Shown one piece after another: positions 35,502 through 42,926 of a stretch of DNA of 64,000 nucleotides. The DNA is taken from assembly GCF_013001025.1 (NCBI RefSeq), contig NZ_CP053021.1:3190001-3254000 (forward strand), in the 5' to 3' direction. Within the stretch, counting starts at the first letter, position 1. Every line of letters begins with the position of its first letter. Origin of the DNA: Sphingobium yanoikuyae (GTDB lineage Bacteria; Pseudomonadota; Alphaproteobacteria; Sphingomonadales; Sphingomonadaceae). The notes beneath the pieces are model-generated. The model worked only from the letters and a program-made list of their open reading frames with translations, did not search any database and was not told the DNA's origin. The position numbers and the translations under genes are program-made.

Positions 35502-36213
35502 TGCCCAACGCCACATCGGCAGCAGCATTCTGGGCCAATTGCTCCTGAAAATCACGGGCAGCCGTATTGATATCATTATAGATTCGCTCGCTACTGATCC
35601 CAAACAGCTTCAGTGCCGCTATAACTCGCGATTTCTGTTCGCCTTCAATGACGAAAATGTTGGGGTCGTGATCTTCATTCATGTGGGAATTCGACTGACA
35701 ATGAAGTGTCATGATGCTATCTTGAGCGAGCGTCCGCTTGTTCATCGTTTCAGCGTTAACCAGTATTGGGCCACCATCCCAGTTCGTAAAGGGGTCTTTG
35801 TTCGGCGGCGCAGGCACCAGTTCATCCTGAGTGACCTGCAAAACAGCGCCGCTTATCACTAATCCGCCAGCCTCGGGCTTTACCGGCTGGCACGCAAAGA
35901 AAAGTGCAACCAATGGGTTGGTAGTCCAGTCCAAAAGCGGCGTGTGAACTCCATAATGCTGCGCCAGCACCAACCATTCCAAATCCGACAGAGGCCGGTC
36001 TTGAAATCGCCCTGACACCTGCTTCCAGCGGAGCAATTCAGCGTAGCTGGTTATTCCGAATCCTGCATCACGAAAGGCCGTTGGCGTAGCCCGCCAAGCG
36101 GAATTTGCGTGTCCCCGATACATGGCTGGTGTGGTTAGCCTGCTGGAGACAATGGCAAGATAGTCCGAAATCACCTTAAGGCCGTCATTCACCAGCAAAG
36201 CTATCTCCGTCAT
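35479..36213 (-). CDS. FRG-domain protein (accessory)
   Basis: 244 aa. MYRGHANSAWRATPTAFR and LAQHYGVHTPLLDWTTNPLVALFFACQ are the conserved FRG signatures; the domain is named after its F/Y-R-G motif. The catalytic role is unknown, but the family is widespread in phages and defence-associated loci. No SD; the start reads CAAAT-ATG. It is convergent with the methyltransferase gene. Confidence 0.82.
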   Translation of the reverse strand: MTEIALLVNDGLKVISDYLAIVSSRLTTPAMYRGHANSAWRATPTAFRDAGFGITSYAELLRWKQVSGRFQDRPLSDLEWLVLAQHYGVHTPLLDWTTNPLVALFFACQPVKPEAGGLVISGAVLQVTQDELVPAPPNKDPFTNWDGGPILVNAETMNKRTLAQDSIMTLHCQSNSHMNEDHDPNIFVIEGEQKSRVIAALKLFGISSERIYNDINTAARDFQEQLAQNAAADVALGIMPQNQP

Positions 36214-36249
36214 ATTTGAGGCATCCGATACATCACCTAGTTAAAACCG

Positions 36250-36690
36250 TCACTTCGAATATAGCCCAGCTTCGGCTGCCCGCCTCTTGACCAAGCCGGG
36301 CAGCACCCTGCCCTTGGCCTTATTCCACCGCGCAAATTCCTTCAAAGCGCCAGCATAGTCGCCCACCACATGCTTTTTCAGCAGCGTCGATTTGGCGAAC
36401 GCTCCGGTTCCGATGTTATATGCGAAGGAAACCATCGCACCCAGTTGGTTAGGCGTAACCTTTGCGTTTCCTAGCGCTTTCAGGACGGCCTTTTCGAAAG
36501 CATCATATTCCGCATTCAACCAAGCATCGGCTTGCGTCTGCGTGCAGATATCGCCGCGTTTGACATTGGTGGTACGGCCCCACCCGATAGTCCAAACCTT
36601 TGCTGGACAGAGATAGGCTTTGAGTTCGCAGCCTTCGAACTGCTTTATTGTGGCAAGCCCCGTGCGGGCTTTTACAGATGGTTCATTCCC
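36250..36690 (-). CDS. lysozyme-like endolysin (GH24), start unresolved
   Basis: An open frame of 146 codons runs from after an in-frame TAA (36693-36691) to TGA at 36250. It encodes IKQFEGCELKAYLCPAKVWTIGWGRTT (catalytic Glu in FEG; Cys where many T4-like lysozymes have Asp; Thr in TIGWGRT) and MVSFAYNIGTGAFAKSTLLKK, a full muramidase. No ATG, GTG or TTG lies between the stop and the catalytic Glu. An ATG at 36686 is in the next frame and reaches a stop after four codons. A 1-nt indel, a rare start (ATA) or frameshifting are the options. Confidence 0.78.
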   Translation of the reverse strand, partial: GNEPSVKARTGLATIKQFEGCELKAYLCPAKVWTIGWGRTTNVKRGDICTQTQADAWLNAEYDAFEKAVLKALGNAKVTPNQLGAMVSFAYNIGTGAFAKSTLLKKHVVGDYAGALKEFARWNKAKGRVLPGLVKRRAAEAGLYSK

Positions 36691-36713
36691 TTAATTAGCC
36701 TTGACAGACAGTC

Positions 36714-36725
36714 CACTTCGAAGTG
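36714..36725. promoter_or_regulatory. 12-bp palindrome, possible operator
   Basis: CACTTCGAAGTG lies between the lysozyme frame and the rightward 130-aa gene. A TTGACA (36701-36706) sits just before it, so the palindrome would fall in the spacer/-10 region of a rightward promoter. The -10 is weak. Confidence 0.35.
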
Positions 36726-36758
36726 ACACAGCCGCATCAACAGTTCGGAGAAACAGTC

Positions 36759-37151
36759 ATGGCAAAATCGGGTTGGCAGTCGCTCATCATCAACGATGCG
36801 GATGCATGGAAGAATGCTGGCAAGGCCAAGAGCGATCCTGTCGCTGATCGTCGCGCCAAGGCCGTCGCCTCCATTGATGGCGCGCTGGCATCGATCGAAG
36901 CAGGTGCAGAACCTACGCGGATGACTTTGTATAAAGTGAAGGCTGATGTCGCACGGGCTGGCCTGCGCCTTGGTCGTCGCACTGTCCAGTTGAATGGTCA
37001 GGATGCAGTGTTCGTTCCTGCCGAACGGTTGGGCGATTTCTACGAGGCGCTCAAGGCGTCAGTTGAAGCCGGTGAACTGGACGCGGAATTGGCTGCGGCT
37101 GCCGGTGATGAAGCGCCGGTGAAGCGTCGTGGTCGTCGCAAGGCATCATAA
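36759..37151 (+). CDS. hypothetical phage protein with basic tail
   Basis: 130 aa from ATG 36759, SD GGAG 8-10 nt upstream. The helical N-terminal half (ADAWKNAGKAKSDPVADRRAKAVASIDGALASIEAG) is followed by LRLGRRTVQLNGQDAVFVPAERLGDFYEALKA and a Lys/Arg-rich end KRRGRRKAS. The basic tail suggests nucleic-acid contact; there is no known domain. It is a candidate regulator only by position and charge. Confidence 0.6.
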   Translation: MAKSGWQSLIINDADAWKNAGKAKSDPVADRRAKAVASIDGALASIEAGAEPTRMTLYKVKADVARAGLRLGRRTVQLNGQDAVFVPAERLGDFYEALKASVEAGELDAELAAAAGDEAPVKRRGRRKAS

Positions 37152-37179
37152 AGATGAAGCCATCGCCAACTTCGTAAGA

Positions 37180-37440
37180 TTATGTGGTCGGCGAGCGCCC
37201 TTCAAAGACCACACGCCCCCCCGAACTTACGAGAGTTGCGACGAGGTCTGCCGGAAATTTTCCGGCAGACAATCCGTCTGTATCCTTGATTGCAACTTGT
37301 ACCGCTTGTCCTAAAGGTTCAGCGAGAACAGCGCCGATAACGGCGTTATGCCCTACCAACATAGTGCGAAAGCTCTCCGGCATCTTTCCTTCAAAGATGA
37401 TACGAATGAGAGTTTGCATTCGCGCAGCAGCGCTATCCAT
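37180..37440 (-). CDS. small hypothetical protein
   Basis: 86 aa (MDSAAARMQTLIRIIFEGKMPESFRTMLVGHNAVIGAVL...) with a protein-like composition. The opposite-strand frame is Ser/Thr/Arg-rich and looks like a shadow. It ends 28 nt from the convergent 130-aa gene. Its coding region contains a near-perfect 25-nt palindrome. Confidence 0.42.
   Translation of the reverse strand: MDSAAARMQTLIRIIFEGKMPESFRTMLVGHNAVIGAVLAEPLGQAVQVAIKDTDGLSAGKFPADLVATLVSSGGRVVFEGRSPTT
37246..37270. repeat. 12-bp perfect inverted repeat around one base
   Basis: Arms GTCTGCCGGAAA (37246-37257) and TTTCCGGCAGAC (37259-37270). No U-tract follows on either strand, so it is more like a dimeric-protein site or cruciform than a terminator. 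Confidence 0.6.
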
Positions 37441-37594
37441 CGCACTCTTACTTTCCGGCTACAGCCATTATGTGGGATCGTACATCAGGGGTCAAGATCG
37501 CCGAAAACTTCATAGCATTTCGTTAAAATGCCTTTCATTCCGATTTCGTTATGAACTCCAGCCCATCTTTTTTGCCGCAACCCCTTGCCGATTT

Positions 37595-37609
37595 GTTCCC
37601 GTATTGTTC
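37595..37609 (+). promoter_or_regulatory. SOS (LexA) box, alphaproteobacterial type
   Basis: GTTC-N7-GTTC (GTTCCCGTATTGTTC), the established LexA-binding pattern in alphaproteobacteria. It overlaps a promoter-like TTGCCG (37585-37590), 17-nt spacer, TCTAAT (37608-37613), only 6 nt before the ATG at 37620. DNA-damage induction and a near-leaderless mRNA are inferred. Confidence 0.7.
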
Positions 37610-37619
37610 TAATCACCAC

Positions 37620-37811
37620 ATGGAACAGGTCGATTCTCTCTGGGTTGCCCAGTCAATCCTTCTCGCCCCCGGCTGGGCGCGCGTAGCGCTCACCGCTCCG
37701 AACGAAAGATTGCGCGAACAGGCTGCGGTCGAACTGGCCCAGACCATCGTGCGCGCCATCGAACATCCGCCAATGGTGGTGGATCACCGCCAGATGATCC
37801 TGCCGCTGTGA
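37620..37811 (+). CDS. small conserved sphingomonad-type protein (DUF6771-like), SOS-controlled
   Basis: 63 aa: VAQSILLAPGWARVALTAPNERLREQAAVELAQTIVRAIE. Similar short proteins with a xxxIL.AP.WARV.LTAP...R.rA...La..I pattern are, from memory, typical of sphingomonad genomes. The function is unknown. It lies directly under a LexA-type box. The next gene starts 1 nt after its stop, indicating an operon. Confidence 0.7.
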   Translation: MEQVDSLWVAQSILLAPGWARVALTAPNERLREQAAVELAQTIVRAIEHPPMVVDHRQMILPL

Positions 37812-37812
37812 C

Positions 37813-38106
37813 ATGGCCGCCAATGTCCGCATGGAGACGATCGCGCACTATGTAAGGCGTGATGCGAATATGTACGTCCTATGCCGGTGCGGACATTCGG
37901 CGGTGCTGGACAGTCGGAAAATCCAGCGCTGGTTTTATCTTCATCGATGGCATGAGGAAATCCGACTGGTCGGCCAGCATATGCGATGCAGACAATGCGG
38001 AGGACGCCCGGTGGCGATCAAACCTGCTTCAGACGCTCCGACCGATCCGCATTGGATGCAGATTGAGGAAAGCTGGAAGCATATGACGCGACGATTGCGC
38101 GGGTAG
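37813..38106 (+). CDS. zinc-ribbon-like small protein, SOS operon
   Basis: 97 aa, ETIAHYVRRDANMYVLCRCGHSAVLDSRKIQRWFYLHRWHEEIRLVGQHMRCRQCGGRPVAI. CxC and CxxC pairs plus nearby His can bind one zinc. It is basic and aromatic, consistent with nucleic-acid contact. Co-transcribed with the preceding gene, so probably also DNA-damage inducible. Confidence 0.68.
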   Translation: MAANVRMETIAHYVRRDANMYVLCRCGHSAVLDSRKIQRWFYLHRWHEEIRLVGQHMRCRQCGGRPVAIKPASDAPTDPHWMQIEESWKHMTRRLRG

Positions 38107-38185
38107 GAGTGGTACCGGCAGAACGCGGACTATCGGCAAGCGACCAAAATCAGCAAATAATTTAAGTCACTCCGATGACGATCCC

Positions 38186-38214
38186 TTGATCCATTTTAGA
38201 AATACGCAATAATA
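38186..38214 (+). promoter_or_regulatory. possible promoter of the DUF6602-like gene
   Basis: TTGATC (38186-38191), 17-nt A/T-rich spacer, ATAATA (38209-38214), then the ATG at 38220 with no SD between. A leaderless transcript is likely if this promoter is used. Confidence 0.4.
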
Positions 38215-38219
38215 CTCGA

Positions 38220-39170
38220 ATGGTCGAGCCTACTCACGCATTACATACATTCATGCAACAGGTCACAGATGAGATGGCCTCTGAATATCAGCGCATTTTC
38301 GAGCGAACGACCGAAGACCCCGGAACGGCAGGTGATGAAGGGGAGGAAAACTGGGCCACACTCTTCCGTGAATGGCTGCCTCCAAATTATCAGGTGGTGA
38401 CAAAGGGGCGTTTGCTTGCCTCAAATGGTGCGATGTCTCCTCAAATTGACGTCATCGTCCTCAAGCCATTCTACCCCAAAAAGCTACAAGAGAAGAAAGT
38501 CTGGCTTGCTGATGGTGTTGCGGCAGCTTTCGAGTGCAAAACGACACTTAAAGCTGAACATATTTCCGCATCCATTGACCGGTGCAAAATATTTAAGTCA
38601 CTTTTTTCCAAGAGGATCGGCACGCCGGAAAAAGAACTTCACTCTCCTCTTATCTATGGAATTCTTGCTCACTCGCATGCTTGGAAATCTGAAAAATCCA
38701 ATCCAGCGAGGAACGTGACTAGCGCATTATCTACGAACCTCAAGAAAGTAGATCATCCTTCTAATCTAATTGATGTTGTTTGCTTGAGCGATGTTGGCTG
38801 TTGGACAGCATTTCGCATGCCCTTTTACAACGCTGAATGGAATCCTGCCGCAAAACATGAGCTTGAGACTTTGTTTGGAGGTACATGGGGAGTGTCAGCC
38901 GGGATGTCGGCCGCAACCGATGCATCCGGCGCACCCTTTACTCCTATAGGTGCCATGTTGGGATACCTTACACAGCGAATGGCATGGAATGATGCTGCTA
39001 TTCGCGATCTGGCTGATTATCACAGGCTTGCAGGCCTGTGGGGAAGCGGCGGCGGACAAATGCGACAGTGGCCGCAATCTGTCTATTCGACGGAGGTCAT
39101 AAAAGGGATTAATCAAGGAAAAATCACCAACGCCGGTTGGAATTGGAATGAGTGGGGCATGGTGCTGTAG
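38220..39170 (+). CDS. DUF6602-like putative nuclease (accessory)
   Basis: 316 aa. The region GDEGEENWATLFREWLPPNYQVVTKGRLLASNGAMSPQIDVIVLKPFYPKKL...AAFECKTTLKAEHI carries a PD-(D/E)xK-like arrangement: acidic residue, D in QIDVIVL, and ExK in FECKTTL. The layout (E-W..., LP..Y.v..G) matches my recollection of DUF6602. Restriction-endonuclease-fold activity is inferred. It is A/T-rich relative to neighbours and likely horizontally acquired defence cargo. Confidence 0.65.
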   Translation: MVEPTHALHTFMQQVTDEMASEYQRIFERTTEDPGTAGDEGEENWATLFREWLPPNYQVVTKGRLLASNGAMSPQIDVIVLKPFYPKKLQEKKVWLADGVAAAFECKTTLKAEHISASIDRCKIFKSLFSKRIGTPEKELHSPLIYGILAHSHAWKSEKSNPARNVTSALSTNLKKVDHPSNLIDVVCLSDVGCWTAFRMPFYNAEWNPAAKHELETLFGGTWGVSAGMSAATDASGAPFTPIGAMLGYLTQRMAWNDAAIRDLADYHRLAGLWGSGGGQMRQWPQSVYSTEVIKGINQGKITNAGWNWNEWGMVL

Positions 39171-39331
39171 CTATCCTACGGAGCTAATTTTGCCATCCAC
39201 TCACGCAAGGATGACAATCGACACCATCCAATCCGCCCTCGACATCCTCTTGACCGCCACCGTGCTGGCTGACTGGTTGCTGTCATTTACCGCAAGCAGT
39301 AAGGTTTTCCAAAGCAGGCAGTGGAAATGTT

Positions 39332-39730
39332 GTGAAACTATCTCAATATCTGGAACTGGTTGTCGATCCGACCTTCGCCGATTTCCATCGCAATCCAACG
39401 TCTGGACGCCATGCTTTTCTCGCTTGCGTGGTGGCGTTTCATGCCATTGATCGTGTTACTCATCCGCGCAAGCCGAGCAATCTGCGAAAGCAGTGGTGCA
39501 AAGAATCTTTTGAATTTCTAATTATTGATATGATCGCGCATCACTTCAAGCACGTGCAGTGTGACGTAGAGAAACAACCTACCTCAAACGATGCAATCCC
39601 TCTAGCAAACGCGGTATTTGGAAATAGGACTGACGGTGAAGAAACAATGGGGCTCAACCTACACAACCTCTATTTTATCATCCGTGATGGTATTAGCTTC
39701 ATTCGAAGTAAGGTTGACAGCCCTTCTTGA
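39332..39730 (+). CDS. hypothetical accessory protein
   Basis: 132 aa from GTG 39332 with GTGGAAA upstream. Helical, with FLACVVAFHAIDRVTH and KESFEFLIIDMIAHHFKHVQC segments; all-helical with conserved-looking His/Arg, HEPN-like in flavour, but the R-x4-6-H motif is not evident. It follows the DUF6602-like gene and may form a unit with it. Confidence 0.55.
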   Translation: MKLSQYLELVVDPTFADFHRNPTSGRHAFLACVVAFHAIDRVTHPRKPSNLRKQWCKESFEFLIIDMIAHHFKHVQCDVEKQPTSNDAIPLANAVFGNRTDGEETMGLNLHNLYFIIRDGISFIRSKVDSPS

Positions 39731-39754
39731 GGGCTGATGCATTGAGGAGGCAGC

Positions 39755-39961
39755 ATGTATCAAATCATCGGAGTGCAGACCAACGGCAAAGAGGTGGCGG
39801 TCGCTGCGACGGCCAAAGCTGCTGAAGCTCTCACCCATTTTCGGGCGGCGCAGAATCTACCTTTTGCTCAAATACGTGTGCTTTCTCCTGACGGACAGCA
39901 GATTAGCGGCTTCGAACTGAGCCGCCGCTACGATGCTGAAATACGGGCAACAATGGACTGA
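39755..39961 (+). CDS. small hypothetical phage protein
   Basis: 68 aa with the strongest SD in the region (GAGGAGG 5 nt before ATG). MYQIIGVQTNGKEVAVAATAKAAEALTHFRAA... ends ELSRRYDAEIRATMD, a compact alpha/beta composition. No family. It ends just before the iteron array. Confidence 0.65.
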   Translation: MYQIIGVQTNGKEVAVAATAKAAEALTHFRAAQNLPFAQIRVLSPDGQQISGFELSRRYDAEIRATMD

Positions 39962-39972
39962 ACCACCTGTAT

Positions 39973-40226
39973 CCATCACATGTGATGGGTTCAGCATCGT
40001 ACCCGCCACACTAAAACCAACGGTTTTCTGCGGTTTTTAGCGCCGTGTGACGGGTGTGATGGGTATGACAGGCATTTCCCATTCCTCCGGCTGTTTTTAT
40101 TTCTTCTAATTTATCTGAACTAACTAAAAGTACCCATCACACCCATCACACCCATCACAAATGGCGTTTTTCTGCGGTTTTCAGGTGTGATGGGTTGGTG
40201 AAAGTGTGACGGGTATACCCGTCACA
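39973..40226. other. iteron array, putative phage replication origin
   Basis: Elements in order: palindrome CCATCACATGTGATGG (39973-39988); three tandem 9-mers TGTGACGGG/TGTGATGGG/TATGACAGG (40046-40072); an A/T-rich tract (40073-40132); three tandem CCCATCACA in the opposite sense (40133-40159); a single TGTGATGGG (40186-40194); and a palindrome with 11-nt arms TGTGACGGGTA (40205-40226). A flank TTTTCTGCGGTTTT occurs on both sides. The array abuts the primase-helicase genes. Iterons around an A/T-rich core are typical of origins used by such initiators. Confidence 0.7.
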
Positions 40227-41223
40227 CATATCGTGCCGACATAGTCTTGCGGAGCGCGGCGATAGCGGCGGCGTCATCGTCCAGAACCTGCCCCTGCGCC
40301 CACTCCATCGCCCGCGTAGCTTCCCGGCGCAAATCAGACTTTCGATGCCCACCCAGCGCCGCATCCATATTGGCGGCCAATCGCTCCATATCCCACGCCG
40401 TCACCGCAATACCTTTGCGGATCGCCCGCGCAGAGCATGCGCAGAGAAATTTGAAAAGGCGGCCACCCTTCGGTGCTGTAAGGGCCTTATCCACCGCACC
40501 CGTGGGTATGATCGGCGAGGTTTCAAGGCAGGCCAAATCGCCCTCTATCCGCACCTGATCTGCCATCCTCGCGCGGGCGGACGCCAAGTCCACCGGCGCT
40601 GTGGCGACTACGGTTGGTGCAGGCGGCACCAGCGCGAACATCGCATCGACATCGAGCGGCTGCCGCTCTGGAGAGGCGATGAAGCGATTATCCGCCCCAG
40701 ACCATTTGCGCGGTTCGAACAGGAGGCGGGCGATGTCTTTGGTCTGAGGGTCCATCTTGCCGCGCAGCCATTCGTTGCAGCCTAGCCAGAAACCGGTCCA
40801 TTCCAATGGTCCGACCCGCTCTGACAGCGGCATGAGCAGGCGCATACATTCGCGCCCCTCTCGACTGCTGGACGTGGTGTAGATGACATGCGTGACACCC
40901 TGCTCATCCAGCCACGCCGCCAGACTATCGAACGTCCAAGGATCAGGAACCAAACCTTCTTTGTTGTCGATGTCGATCCCGATCCAGTCCGCTCCCAACG
41001 CGAAATTATTTCCGCGATTTTTATCCGGTTCAAATTCTGCCATTGATATCGAGTAGGTACTGACCTTGTTGCAGCGATCGGTTTCGATTTCCGAAGCCGC
41101 CCGGAGCATCTCCACGAATTCAGACCAGCTACATTCGGCGCGATAGGGACGAAAGCCGGGAACGATTTCCCCGGCTTTCTCACCCTTCGCCACGACGTGC
41201 GTACCAAACAAGCTGACGATCAT
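40222..41223 (-). CDS. primase (archaeo-eukaryotic primase-like)
   Basis: 333 aa. GADWIGIDIDNKEG (about 77-90) provides the D-x-D catalytic pair of AEP/PrimPol enzymes. VIYTTSSSREGRECMRLLMPLS resembles the downstream conserved S/H-R region. The C-terminal ~130 residues are helical. It overlaps the VapE-like gene by 4 nt (ATGA). Its stop codon lies inside a palindrome of the iteron array. It should prime phage DNA synthesis. Confidence 0.8.
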   Translation of the reverse strand: MIVSLFGTHVVAKGEKAGEIVPGFRPYRAECSWSEFVEMLRAASEIETDRCNKVSTYSISMAEFEPDKNRGNNFALGADWIGIDIDNKEGLVPDPWTFDSLAAWLDEQGVTHVIYTTSSSREGRECMRLLMPLSERVGPLEWTGFWLGCNEWLRGKMDPQTKDIARLLFEPRKWSGADNRFIASPERQPLDVDAMFALVPPAPTVVATAPVDLASARARMADQVRIEGDLACLETSPIIPTGAVDKALTAPKGGRLFKFLCACSARAIRKGIAVTAWDMERLAANMDAALGGHRKSDLRREATRAMEWAQGQVLDDDAAAIAALRKTMSARYV

Positions 41224-42644
41224 TGGACCACCCTCAACGCGGGCTGCCCGCGCATCATGTAGAATGCGCCCTTTCGATCCTTATCCTTGGCCATCTTACT
41301 GTCATCGCCAGCGTTTCGGATGAGGCGCGCCAGCTCGATAGAGAATTGATCCATGGTCTTCACCACTGGATCACGATCGCCGGTCACGGCTCGACGGTGG
41401 CTCAGATAGTCGTCATAGAGGTCTTTGATCCGCAACTTCTCGCCAGCTTGAATGGTCCCCGCGCTATATTCGCCAATGTTCTCGATCCAGTCTTCAACCG
41501 GGGAACGGTAGCGGGTCGCAGCCTGTATCCGTGCAACCTCTGCGCGATGTTCCTCCAGCGGATCGGCATCGGTGTGCTTGACCGATTGCCACGCGGCCGA
41601 CCAGTCCAGTCCTTGCAGGAAACCCGCTGGCGGGCGCTTGAACCGCAGACCAAAAAATCGCCGCGCGCCGGTTTCGTCGCGGATGTTTTCCTCTACTTCC
41701 TTGTTGGATGCCCCGATCATGGTGGCGCACTGGCGTACCTGTTGGATACCGTTGGAGCGCATGGGGCGGCGATCCAGCGTATCGGCGGTTATGACGTGCT
41801 TGACCGCCTCAACGTCTGACCGAGACGCATATGACATCTCATCGAGGAACAGGATCGATGAGTTCCACAATTCGATATTGCGATCATCGGTCAGCGCCTT
41901 GAAATCGGTCTGCCGCATCAGTTCGCACAATGGTCCGGTCAACTTTTCGATGAAGTAGCTTTTGCCCTCACCCTGCGGGCCGACCAAAATCGGCATGAGG
42001 TGCCAGCCGACCGTCGCTCGGTGCATCTTGCTCACAACCTGATGGACGAATTTGCGAAGCACCGCAGCGACCAGTTCGGCCGACATATCCTCACCTGTGT
42101 GAAAGCAATTTCTCGCCACATCCAGCCAGTCGAAATCAGCACGCGCCGCGATGGAGTTGCGGATGTCATTGAACCGCGCCCGTTTCGCACGGGCGAACCA
42201 CTGGTCCGCCGCGTCATTGATTTCTTCCCGTGCCAGTTCCAGCCGAAGGTCGGCCGCTGTGATCCGGGCGTCACGCGCAAAGTCGGTGATGAGGATTTCA
42301 GTTCTCTCTCCAGCGTGGACATCCAAGGCTGTCAGCAGACCATTATATGTGACGCGCGCGCGCCGCAGGTCGGCAAGAATTTCGATCAGGCCCATGGCAT
42401 TGGCTGGGTACTTCCCGAGCGCTTCGATCACGCGCGCCCGGTGCTGGGCTTTGGCCACGTCCCGGTCGCGGATCAATTCGCGACCCTTCGCCTTGGCCCA
42501 CTTCAGAAACAGTTTGTTGTCCGCCTCATGCTCATCGTCCCACCGCAGCGGGGCCAGCGTTTCGAGGGCGGTCGGCTTGTCATCTGCGTTGAGGCGCTTT
42601 TCCAGCGCCTCCTTATGATTAGAAATAACATCAACGTAGTGCAT
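41220..42644 (-). CDS. VapE/VirE-like replicative helicase
   Basis: 474 aa. Walker A GPQGEGKSYFIEKL (about 228-241), Walker B SILFLDEMSYASRSD (about 272-286), sensor MIGASNKEVEENIRDETGARRFFGLRF. This is the P-loop module of VapE/VirE-domain proteins, which act with an AEP primase in phages and phage satellites. The N-terminal ~200 residues are an unassigned helical domain. SD AGGAG lies before the ATG. Immediately upstream is a strong intrinsic terminator. Confidence 0.85.
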   Translation of the reverse strand: MHYVDVISNHKEALEKRLNADDKPTALETLAPLRWDDEHEADNKLFLKWAKAKGRELIRDRDVAKAQHRARVIEALGKYPANAMGLIEILADLRRARVTYNGLLTALDVHAGERTEILITDFARDARITAADLRLELAREEINDAADQWFARAKRARFNDIRNSIAARADFDWLDVARNCFHTGEDMSAELVAAVLRKFVHQVVSKMHRATVGWHLMPILVGPQGEGKSYFIEKLTGPLCELMRQTDFKALTDDRNIELWNSSILFLDEMSYASRSDVEAVKHVITADTLDRRPMRSNGIQQVRQCATMIGASNKEVEENIRDETGARRFFGLRFKRPPAGFLQGLDWSAAWQSVKHTDADPLEEHRAEVARIQAATRYRSPVEDWIENIGEYSAGTIQAGEKLRIKDLYDDYLSHRRAVTGDRDPVVKTMDQFSIELARLIRNAGDDSKMAKDKDRKGAFYMMRGQPALRVVQ

Positions 42645-42656
42645 AAATCTCCTGAA

Positions 42657-42694
42657 AACAAAAAATCCAGCGCGGTAGCGGTCGCGCTGGATTT
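42657..42694 (-). terminator. intrinsic terminator in the VapE leader (possible attenuator)
   Basis: 12-bp perfect arms (AAATCCAGCGCG / CGCGCTGGATTT, loop 8 nt) followed leftward by TTTTTTGTTTTC. The T-tract ends about 8 nt before the AGGAG of the VapE-like gene. Transcripts from further right would stop before the gene unless read-through occurs. A second T-tract on the + side makes it bidirectional. Confidence 0.75.
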
Positions 42695-42813
42695 CGGATT
42701 TTTGTCTTCAGAGGTAATAATGAGACGATAGTGATCTGTGCCACCTTCCGTCAATATTATTTATCTTAATCGCTCAAACCATTATCCAGTCGCCGCTACA
42801 GCGTCCGACATTA

Positions 42814-42843
42814 TTTATGCCAGAACGCGATTTCGCCGTTCAA
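42814..42843 (-). promoter_or_regulatory. putative leftward promoter of the replication operon
   Basis: TTGAAC (42843-42838), 18-nt spacer, CATAAA (42819-42814). The downstream part reads ATAAATAATG. The -10 area shares CTGG(C)ATAAATA with a rightward site at about 42886-42897 (CTGGATAAATA), suggesting a divergent control region. Confidence 0.4.
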
Positions 42844-42926
42844 TATCTTTTTTTCGTCTTTGTGACCTTATCAACGCCTGCGCGCGCCTGCTGGATAAAT
42901 AGGTCGTCAACAGATGAGGTAATTTT

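Noticed and set aside
37184..37612. 142-codon + strand frame over the 86-aa minus gene
   Set aside because: Ser/Thr/Arg/Pro-rich sequence without an SD and running over the SOS promoter leader; treated as a shadow.
39211..39450. Possible small membrane protein starting MTIDTIQSALDILLTATVLADWLL
   Set aside because: The start is plausible but the frame soon becomes Ser/Cys/Arg-rich and overlaps the better-supported 132-aa gene; perhaps a truncated relic.
39973..40226. CRISPR-like array
   Set aside because: Repeats are 9 bp, contiguous and in both orientations with no unique spacers; this is an iteron pattern.
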